A stretch of 64,000 bases of DNA. It comes from Serinibacter salmoneus. GTDB lineage: Bacteria > Actinomycetota > Actinomycetes > Actinomycetales > Beutenbergiaceae. Shown here piece after piece: positions 57,938 to 64,000 of this stretch (within the stretch, counting starts at the first letter, position 1; each line of letters begins with the position of its first letter). Where the stretch lies: NCBI RefSeq assembly GCF_002563925.1, contig NZ_PDJD01000001.1:1432973-1496972 (forward strand), written 5' to 3'. The position numbers and the translations under genes were made by a program. Under the pieces are notes generated by a model. That model saw only the letters and a list, made by a program, of their open reading frames with translations, made no database searches and was not told the origin of the DNA.

Positions 57938-58819
57938 TCACCCGGCCTCCTCGGCCTCGGTCGTCTCGGCGCTGGGGGTCGCCGAGGGCAGCACCACCCC
58001 GGATGCCGCCAGGATGTCCACGACGTACACGACCGTCTCGTCGAACCCCTCCGCCGGCGGGGTGACGACCAGCACACGCGAGCCGACGGTCTGCTCCACC
58101 AGCCCCGCGCTGAGCCCGGGCGGGAGCTCGGTCAGCGCGACCTCGCGGGGCGGCTGGCCCCAGGTGTCGTCCAGGACCTCGCCGTCGGACCACCCGATCG
58201 CGCGGAGCCCCACGATGACCGTGGCGTCCGAGGCGACCTGTGTCCCTTCGCCCTTGAGGAGGACGGAGGTGGTCACCTCGGCCGGCTCCACCGCGTCCTG
58301 GACCGAGACGGCGGGTCCCTCCTCCTCGACCGTGACGGTCGGCATCCCTGCCACCGGGTCACGCGGCACTCCGGTGGCCGTGGTCGGCAGGACGTCCACC
58401 ACGAGCACGTGCGGATCCGGCCGCTCGGCGGTCCCGAGCTCCACGCGCATGAGGCGCGACCCCTCGGTTGCGCCGTCCAGCAGGTCGAACAGCGGTTCGC
58501 CGAGATCCTCCTCGGTCAGCGACCGGATCTCGGGCAGGGTCTCGTAGGTGTCCGCGGCCACCTCGCTCGTGACGGCGTTCACCGCGCGGTAGTGCAGCAG
58601 GAGCGGCGCACCCTCCTCGACGGCCGGCCCGTCCCCGGTCATCAAGGTCGAGGTGAGGGACTCGGTCACCTCCAGGTTCTCCGGCACCGTGATGGAAGGT
58701 CGCTGGCCCCACTCCCCGGCGACCTCGACCGTGGCGGCCGGCTCGGGCTCGGGCTCCTCCGGGCTGCAGCCGGTCAGGAACAGGGCCACGGCGAGGACGA
58801 GGGTGCCCGGAGTCTTCAT
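57938..58819 (-). CDS. FKBP-type peptidyl-prolyl isomerase lipoprotein, two domains
   Basis: Secreted lipid-anchored prolyl isomerase. The 293-residue product has a signal with lipobox LTGC (Cys18), an acidic Glu/Pro stretch, a first degenerate FKBP-like domain (about 45-150) and a second better one (about 190-280) with [21 protein letters not shown] and [28 protein letters not shown]. The acidic tail is Ala/Glu/Thr-rich. Its start lies 13 nt after the pafA stop, so it ends the proteasome operon, a frequent arrangement in Actinobacteria. Confidence 0.9.
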   Translation of the reverse strand: MKTPGTLVLAVALFLTGCSPEEPEPEPAATVEVAGEWGQRPSITVPENLEVTESLTSTLMTGDGPAVEEGAPLLLHYRAVNAVTSEVAADTYETLPEIRSLTEEDLGEPLFDLLDGATEGSRLMRVELGTAERPDPHVLVVDVLPTTATGVPRDPVAGMPTVTVEEEGPAVSVQDAVEPAEVTTSVLLKGEGTQVASDATVIVGLRAIGWSDGEVLDDTWGQPPREVALTELPPGLSAGLVEQTVGSRVLVVTPPAEGFDETVVYVVDILAASGVVLPSATPSAETTEAEEAG

Positions 58820-58832
58820 GCTGCCATTGTGC

Positions 58833-60212
58833 CTAGGTCGCCTGCATGTTCTCGATGAGCCGATCCACACGCTCGTCGTGGGATCGGAACGGGTCCGAGC
58901 ACAGCACGGTCCGCTGCGCGGCATCGTTCACCTTCAGGTGGACCCAGTCCACCGTGTGATCGCGGCGGGCCTCCTGGGCCGCCCGAACGAACGCCCCACG
59001 CAGGCGCGCACGCGTGGTCTGAGGCGGGATGTTGCGGGCCGTCTCGAGTTCCTCGTCGGTGGTGATCCGCTGCACGAGACCCCGCGCGGTGAGCGAGGCG
59101 AACAGGCCCGAGGTCGGGGAGATGTCGTGGTAGGCGAGCTGGAGCCGCGCGACGCGCGGATCGTCCAGGCCGATCCCGTGGCGCGCCCGGTACCGCTCGA
59201 TCAGGCGCTCCTTGATGGCCCAGTCGAGTTCCGTCTCCACGAGGGAGTGATCGCCGGTCTCGACGGCGCGCAGTCCACGTTCCCACAGTTGCAGTACCCA
59301 GGCGGTGCTCGCGGAGTCATCGCCCGTGCGATCGACGAAGGCCTGGGCGCGTTCGAGCAGATCCCGTTGGATCTCGATCGCCGTCGTCGTGCCACCGGAG
59401 GCTCGCCGCACCTCGGCCCGGCCCGTCAGGTCGTGACTGATGTCCCGAATGGCACGCACCGGGTTCTCCAGCGCGCTCTCACGCAGGCTGACGCCGTGCT
59501 CGAGCATCCGCAGCACCAGGTCGGTCGTCCCGAGTTTCAGCATGGTGGTCGGTTCGGCCATGGAGGAGTCCCCCACGATGACGTGCAGCCGCCGGTACGC
59601 CTCGGCATCGGCGTGCGGCTCGTCACGGGTGTTGATGATGGGACGCGATCGGGTGGTGGCCGAGGACACCGACTCCCAGATGTGGTCGGCGCGCTGCGAG
59701 AAGACGTACCTCGGTCCGCGGGGACCCTCCTGAACGTGCCCGGCCCCGGTGAGGATCTGACGGGTCACGAAGAACGGGACGAGCACCTCGGCGGTCCGGG
59801 CGAAGTCCGCGCGGCGGCGCAGCAGGTAGTTCTCGTGGCACCCGAAGGAGTTGCCCACGGAGTCCACGTTGTTGCGCAGCAGGTGGATGGTTCCCGGCAG
59901 CCCCTCGGCTGCCATCCGAGCGTTCGCGTCCTGCGCGAGGGAGTCCAGGATCCGCTGCCCCGCACCGTCCTGGACCACAGCGTCCCGGATCGAGTCGCAC
60001 TCAGCGGTGGCGTACTCGGGGTGGCTGCCCACGTCGAGGTACAGGCGGGCGCCGTTGCGCAGGAACACGTTGCTGGAGCGCCCCCAGGCGACCACCGTGC
60101 GGAAGAGGTAGCGCGCGGCTTCGTCCGCGCTCATCCCCTGCCCGGCAGAGGTCGCGCACGTGATGCCGTACTCGGTCTCGAGCCCGAAGATCCGGCGGTC
60201 GGCCTCACTCAC
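58833..60212 (-). CDS. pafA: Pup--protein ligase PafA
   Basis: Links the C-terminal Glu of Pup to lysines of target proteins, marking them for the proteasome. The 459-residue carboxylate-amine ligase has [13 protein letters not shown] at residues 7-19 with the nucleotide/metal Glu, [20 protein letters not shown] near 56, [20 protein letters not shown] near 112 and [13 protein letters not shown] near 190. The start overlaps the prcA stop (ATGA). It lacks the extra loop seen in Dop. Confidence 0.97.
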   Translation of the reverse strand: MSEADRRIFGLETEYGITCATSAGQGMSADEAARYLFRTVVAWGRSSNVFLRNGARLYLDVGSHPEYATAECDSIRDAVVQDGAGQRILDSLAQDANARMAAEGLPGTIHLLRNNVDSVGNSFGCHENYLLRRRADFARTAEVLVPFFVTRQILTGAGHVQEGPRGPRYVFSQRADHIWESVSSATTRSRPIINTRDEPHADAEAYRRLHVIVGDSSMAEPTTMLKLGTTDLVLRMLEHGVSLRESALENPVRAIRDISHDLTGRAEVRRASGGTTTAIEIQRDLLERAQAFVDRTGDDSASTAWVLQLWERGLRAVETGDHSLVETELDWAIKERLIERYRARHGIGLDDPRVARLQLAYHDISPTSGLFASLTARGLVQRITTDEELETARNIPPQTTRARLRGAFVRAAQEARRDHTVDWVHLKVNDAAQRTVLCSDPFRSHDERVDRLIENMQAT

Positions 60213-60913
60213 GGCTGCTCGCCGCCCGCCGGGTCCAGTGCGCCCGCGAGGTCGGCCTCCGCCAGACGCCGGAACGCCCGGCGCGGACCGGAGCGGCCCA
60301 GCACGGCCACCTCCAGTTCGCCCGTCGGCGGTGTGTCGTGGTCGGCACCGACGGCCAGCGCGGCCAGCGCGCCGCGCAGCGCCGCAGGCAACGCCGCGTC
60401 CGGCGACCAGGAGGAGGCGAGGTGATCGGTGCGCTGCTCCGCATCGCCCCCGATCACCACGTAGCCGGGTGTCTCCGTGAGCGACCCGTCGAAGGAGAGC
60501 CGGTAGATCTGGTCGTGGGCCACGTCCTGCGCCACCTCCGCCACCACGAGTTCGACCTCGAACGGCTTGGCCTCCTGGGTGAAGACGGTCGCCAGGGTAC
60601 GCGCGTAGCTGGTGGCCAGGCCCCGCACGTTCACGTCCGCGCGGTCGTAGGTGTAGCCGCGAAGGTCCGCGTAGCGGATCCCCGCCACCCGCAGCGACTC
60701 GAACTCGTGGTACTTGCCGACTGCGGCGAAAGCGATCCGGTCATAGATCTCGCTCACCTTGTGCAGCGCGCGGGAGGGATTGTGGGTCGCGAACAGGATG
60801 CCGCCGGCGTAGGACATCACCACGACCGAACGCCCCCGCGCGATGCCCTGGCGTGCGAAGTCCGCGCGGTCCTGCATGAACTGCTCGGGCGCGACGTAGA
60901 ACGGCATGCTCAT
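60209..60913 (-). CDS. prcA: 20S proteasome alpha subunit
   Basis: Forms the outer rings and gate of the 20S core. The 234-residue product starts [20 protein letters not shown], the usual gate region, followed by the alpha-type fold with [38 protein letters not shown] and [15 protein letters not shown]. It lacks an N-terminal catalytic Thr. It overlaps prcB and pafA by 4 nt on each side. Confidence 0.96.
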   Translation of the reverse strand: MSMPFYVAPEQFMQDRADFARQGIARGRSVVVMSYAGGILFATHNPSRALHKVSEIYDRIAFAAVGKYHEFESLRVAGIRYADLRGYTYDRADVNVRGLATSYARTLATVFTQEAKPFEVELVVAEVAQDVAHDQIYRLSFDGSLTETPGYVVIGGDAEQRTDHLASSWSPDAALPAALRGALAALAVGADHDTPPTGELEVAVLGRSGPRRAFRRLAEADLAGALDPAGGEQP

Positions 60914-61749
60914 TCCCGGCCCGCCTCCGTCCGCAACCGCGAGATCTCAGCGACGTGGCCTGCGAGATCGCCGTCGGCCACCCGGCGGTACCCGGCGGCG
61001 TCCACCACCGCGACCACGGGGAAGATGCCCCGTGTCAGGTCCACGCCGCCGGTGGCCGAATCGTCCTCCGCGGCGTCCATCAGGGCCGCCACGGCCGCGG
61101 CAATCGCCCAGGAGGCATCGCCGTCGGCCCGGTAGGTCGCCTTGAGGCTCCCGCGCGCGAATGGGGAACCGGAGCCGATCGCGTGATAACGGCGCTCGGT
61201 GTACCGACCGCCCACGGCGTCGAAGGAGTACAGGCTCGCCGTGGCACGCGCGGCATCGAATCCCGCCAGGAGCGGCAGTGCCAGGAGCCCGTGCGCAGCG
61301 GCCAGCGGCAGGTTCCCACGCACGAGATGTGCGAGCCGGTTCGCCTTGCCCTCCAGCGAGAGCGTCGTGCCCTCGATCTTCTCGTAGTGCTCGAGTTCGA
61401 GCTGGAACAATCGCACCAGCTCCAGGCCCACACCCGCGGCGCCGGCGATGCCCACGGCGCTGTGGTCGTCGGCAGGGAAGACCTTCTCGATCTCGTGATG
61501 GGCGATGTGGGTGCCGCTCGTGGCGCGCCGGTCCCCCGCCATCACCACGCCCCCGGGATAGGTGAGCGCCACGATCGTGGTGGCGTGGGGGGCAAGTGGG
61601 GGGGCGCCCATCTCGCCGCCCTCGCCCGCTCGGGGTTCACGCGCCCAGGCCAGCAGGCGGTCCGGTGCCTGATCCCGGACCAGGTCGAGGAAGGACGCTG
61701 CGCCGTCCGCCCACATCCGGTGCGCGCCCGGTGGGTCGGTGCGGGTCAC
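60910..61749 (-). CDS. prcB: 20S proteasome beta subunit
   Basis: Catalytic subunit of the 20S core. The 279-residue precursor carries a propeptide of 56 residues and the active N-terminal Thr57 in [23 protein letters not shown]. The residue before the cleavage site is Ala rather than the more common Gly. [15 protein letters not shown] and SYSFDAVGG-like segments complete the beta fold. The GTG start overlaps the pup stop by 4 nt. Confidence 0.96.
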   Translation of the reverse strand: MTRTDPPGAHRMWADGAASFLDLVRDQAPDRLLAWAREPRAGEGGEMGAPPLAPHATTIVALTYPGGVVMAGDRRATSGTHIAHHEIEKVFPADDHSAVGIAGAAGVGLELVRLFQLELEHYEKIEGTTLSLEGKANRLAHLVRGNLPLAAAHGLLALPLLAGFDAARATASLYSFDAVGGRYTERRYHAIGSGSPFARGSLKATYRADGDASWAIAAAVAALMDAAEDDSATGGVDLTRGIFPVVAVVDAAGYRRVADGDLAGHVAEISRLRTEAGRE

Positions 61750-61925
61750 TGCCCGCCCTTCTGGACGAAGCCCTTCACGAACGACTCGGCGTTCGTCTCC
61801 AGCACGTCGTCGATCTCGTCCAGCAGATCGTCCACCGCCTGGGTCGAGACCTGGTGGCTGGGGACGGGCTGCTCGCCGTCGTCGGGCTCCCCGGGCGGGG
61901 TGACGTGTTCCTGTGACTGTGCCAC
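61746..61925 (-). CDS. pup: Prokaryotic ubiquitin-like protein Pup
   Basis: Small disordered tag attached to proteins for proteasomal degradation. The 59-residue product ends KGFVQKGGQ; the last Gln must be deamidated by Dop before PafA can ligate it. The middle ([20 protein letters not shown]) is the coiled-coil segment bound by Mpa. AGGAGGT lies 5 nt before the GTG start, a strong ribosome site. It lies between dop (31 nt upstream) and prcB (4-nt overlap). Confidence 0.96.
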   Translation of the reverse strand: MAQSQEHVTPPGEPDDGEQPVPSHQVSTQAVDDLLDEIDDVLETNAESFVKGFVQKGGQ

Positions 61926-61956
61926 GGGCTACCTCCTTGGCGTCTCGTGCTCGATC

Positions 61957-63546
61957 TTAGGCGTGATCCTCGCGCGCCGTCGGTGTGACGCCCAGTGCGG
62001 CCAGGAACTGCGCGGCATCCTGCGCGCCCGTCAGCGCCTCACCCACCAGGTCGCGGGTGCCGCGGTGTGGATCCGGCATCGGCAGGCGCAGGAGCGTGGC
62101 CTGCCCCGGCAGGTCGAAGACCACGCCGTCCCAGCCCGCAGCCACCACGGCACGCGGGAATCGGCGGACCGCTTCCCCGCGCAGCCAGGCCCGGGTACTA
62201 GCCGGGGGCGTGAGCATGGCACGCGTCACCTCCTCGGGTGTCACGAGAGTGCGAACGGCGCCCGAGGCGCGCAGTCGGGCGTAGATGCCGCGCTCTGGCC
62301 GCACATCGGACCACTGCAGGTCCACTGCCTGGACCTTGGGGTGGTCCCACGTCAGTGCGTGGCGCGCCCGAAGGCCCTCCAACACGCGGAGCTTGGCGAG
62401 CCACTCCACCTCCGCCGCAGCCGCGTCGCGGTCCTCCCGCAACAGGTCCAGGACCCGCCGCCATGTCCGGAGCACCTCTCGCTCGTCCTCGTCGAGGTCC
62501 TCGCCCAGTGCCTGCTCGACCCCCTCGAGGTAGGCCCGCTGGATCTCCCAGGCCGTGAGGTCCCGCCCCGCCATCAGTTCCAGGCCCCGCTCCAGGGTGA
62601 GGTCACGGGAGACCTCCCGGACGGCGGCCACCGGATCCGCCAGGGTGAGCCCCTCCCACCCCAGCGGCACCTCGCCACCGCGTTCCGCCTCCTCCAGCAC
62701 GCGCAGCACCAGGGCGGTCGTGCCGACCTTCAGGTAGGTCGCCACCTCGAGACAGTTGGCATCGCCGATGATGACGTGCAGTCGGCGGTAGCGTCGCGGA
62801 TCGGCGTGCGGCTCGTCACGAGTGTTGATGATCGGTCGGCGCAGCGTGGTCTCCAGGCCCACCTCGGCCTCGATGTAGTCCGCGCGCTGCGAGAGTTGGA
62901 ACCCGGCCTCGTCCCCCGCCTGTCCCAGACCCACGCGACCCGCACCCACCATGATCGGTCGGGTGACCAGGAACGGGGTGAGGTGCCGCACGAGGTCGTC
63001 GAACGGCACCGCGCGGTCCACCAGGTAGTTCTCGTGCGTGCCGTAGGAGGCGCCCTTGCCGTCGACGTTGTTCTTGTACAGCGCGATGTCGGGCGTGTGG
63101 GGCGACGCCGCCAGCGTGCGCACCGCGCGCAGCATGACCTCCTCCCCCGCGCGGTCCCAGAGCACGGCATCGCGCGCGGTGGTGACCTCGGGGCCGGAGT
63201 ACTCCGGATGCGCGTGGTCCACGTACAGCCGCGCGCCATTGGTCAGCAACACGTTGGTGACATTCGGCTCCATGTCACGGCGGGCGCGGCGCTGGATCTC
63301 ACCGTCCTGCCCGATGCTGGAGTCGGTGAGTTGACTCGCGTGCGCGTCCTGGCGTGCCAGGTGCCACCCGCGTGCGTCCGCCAGGGGATCCTCGCTCTCG
63401 TAGCTCCAGCGCACCCCGGGCGCGACCCCGTCCCCCTGGGCGTACGCGGCGACCACCAGCGCGGAGGCGGTCATGGCGTTCACCCGGGAGTCGGGCGCGC
63501 CGAGAACCCCGTACTCCGTCTCGATTCCGATCACAGGCACGGCCAC
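61957..63546 (-). CDS. dop: Deamidase/depupylase Dop
   Basis: Deamidates the C-terminal Gln of Pup and removes Pup from substrates. The 529-residue PafA relative has VIGIETEYGV at residues 5-14, the Dop-specific loop between about 35 and 90 (VRWSYESEDPLADARGWHL), ARLYVDHAHPEYSGPEVT with the catalytic Asp, ALYKNNVDGKGASYGTHENYL and [13 protein letters not shown]. Being longer than PafA and having this loop tells it from the ligase. It lies between mpa and pup. Confidence 0.97.
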   Translation of the reverse strand: MAVPVIGIETEYGVLGAPDSRVNAMTASALVVAAYAQGDGVAPGVRWSYESEDPLADARGWHLARQDAHASQLTDSSIGQDGEIQRRARRDMEPNVTNVLLTNGARLYVDHAHPEYSGPEVTTARDAVLWDRAGEEVMLRAVRTLAASPHTPDIALYKNNVDGKGASYGTHENYLVDRAVPFDDLVRHLTPFLVTRPIMVGAGRVGLGQAGDEAGFQLSQRADYIEAEVGLETTLRRPIINTRDEPHADPRRYRRLHVIIGDANCLEVATYLKVGTTALVLRVLEEAERGGEVPLGWEGLTLADPVAAVREVSRDLTLERGLELMAGRDLTAWEIQRAYLEGVEQALGEDLDEDEREVLRTWRRVLDLLREDRDAAAAEVEWLAKLRVLEGLRARHALTWDHPKVQAVDLQWSDVRPERGIYARLRASGAVRTLVTPEEVTRAMLTPPASTRAWLRGEAVRRFPRAVVAAGWDGVVFDLPGQATLLRLPMPDPHRGTRDLVGEALTGAQDAAQFLAALGVTPTAREDHA

Positions 63547-63585
63547 CAGCCTAGGGTGCTCCGGCAGAGCCGGCAGGCTGCGGGA

Positions 63586-64000
63586 CTACAGGTACTGGCC
63601 GGGATTAGCGGCCGTCTCGACGGCGCGCGGGGCCTGGGAGCCGGCGCTCTTCTTCTGCACGATCGTGCGGATGAAGACGATGCGCTCGCCCTTGCGGCCG
63701 GACACGCGGGCCCAGTCGTCCGGGTTCGTCGTGTTCGGCAGGTCCTCGTTCTCGTGGAACTCCGCCGCGACACCGTCCAACAGGTGCTGGACGCTGATCC
63801 CCCGCGGCCCTCCCTGCAGGAGCGCCTTGATCGCTGACTTCTTGGCGCGGTCGACGACATTGCGGATCATGGCTCCCGAGGCGAAGTCCTTGAAGAACAA
63901 CACCTCTCGATCGCCACTGGCGTAGGTGACCTCGAGGAACTCGTTCTCGGGGCCGGTGTGGTACATCCGCTCCACCGTGGCCTCGACCATGCCGGCCACG
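63586..64000 (-). CDS. mpa: Proteasome-associated ATPase Mpa/ARC, C-terminal part
   Basis: Hexameric AAA unfoldase that feeds pupylated proteins to the 20S core. Only the last 138 codons are in the window; the gene runs off the right edge. The visible part is the C-terminal AAA subdomain ([43 protein letters not shown]) and ends in Gly-Gln-Tyr-Leu, the tail that docks into the alpha ring to open the gate. It heads the mpa-dop-pup-prcB-prcA-pafA operon. Confidence 0.95.
   Translation of the reverse strand, partial: VAGMVEATVERMYHTGPENEFLEVTYASGDREVLFFKDFASGAMIRNVVDRAKKSAIKALLQGGPRGISVQHLLDGVAAEFHENEDLPNTTNPDDWARVSGRKGERIVFIRTIVQKKSAGSQAPRAVETAANPGQYL

Overview
The window is 64 kb of a very GC-rich actinobacterial chromosome. 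RbpA, WhiA, OpcA, an ANTAR response regulator of the PdtaR type and a complete Pup-proteasome locus point to Actinobacteria. The gene order (tkt-tal-zwf-opcA / rbpA-secG-tpiA-pgk-gap-whiA-yvcK-rapZ-uvrC-uvrA; pdtaR-tRNA-pyk-gltDB-lgt-trpABC-trpE) suggests the order Micrococcales; I cannot fix the family. Nearly everything is conserved core genome. I see no transposase, integrase, phage gene, CRISPR array, restriction system or toxin-antitoxin pair.

Layout. 1-7,060: ctaB (cut by the left edge, minus strand) diverges from the pentose-phosphate operon tkt-tal-zwf-opcA, which ends at a strong two-way terminator. 7,089-18,908: minus-strand genes for glycolysis (gap-pgk-tpiA), SecG and RbpA, preceded by the conserved uvrA-uvrC-rapZ-yvcK-whiA chain; a LexA-like box lies just upstream of uvrA. 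19,035-25,800: a YciI-like protein, two adjacent TerC membrane proteins behind a probable manganese (yybP-ykoY) riboswitch, uvrB, an OsmC-family peroxidase, coaE with a worn-down C-terminal domain, and pyroglutamyl peptidase. 25,881-33,500: rpsA, pfkA, a methyltransferase, polA, a hotdog thioesterase and a GNAT acetyltransferase.

33,669-39,320: a branched-chain amino-acid type ABC importer. The permease LivH carries an added secreted beta-domain at its N-terminus, and the binding-protein gene faces the rest of the operon. 39,463-41,718: pdtaR, a tRNA with a Leu CAA anticodon but no long variable arm, and pyk. 41,810-58,819: gltBD, then lgt and the split trp/his region (trpA, trpB, trpC, four small membrane-protein genes, a trp-associated membrane protein, trpE, hisI, hisF) and a two-domain FKBP lipoprotein. 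58,833-64,000: the Pup-proteasome operon mpa-dop-pup-prcB-prcA-pafA, with the pup gene (59 codons) recognised by eye and mpa cut by the right edge.

The genes cover central carbon flow (pentose phosphate, glycolysis, pyruvate kinase), ammonia assimilation and tryptophan/histidine synthesis, nucleotide excision repair (UvrA, UvrB, UvrC, PolA) and regulated protein turnover. I did not find a convincing wholly new system. The most unusual items are the short tRNA-Leu(CAA), the LivH fusion, the riboswitch-TerC pair and the truncated CoaE tail. Promoter and terminator calls are made by eye.
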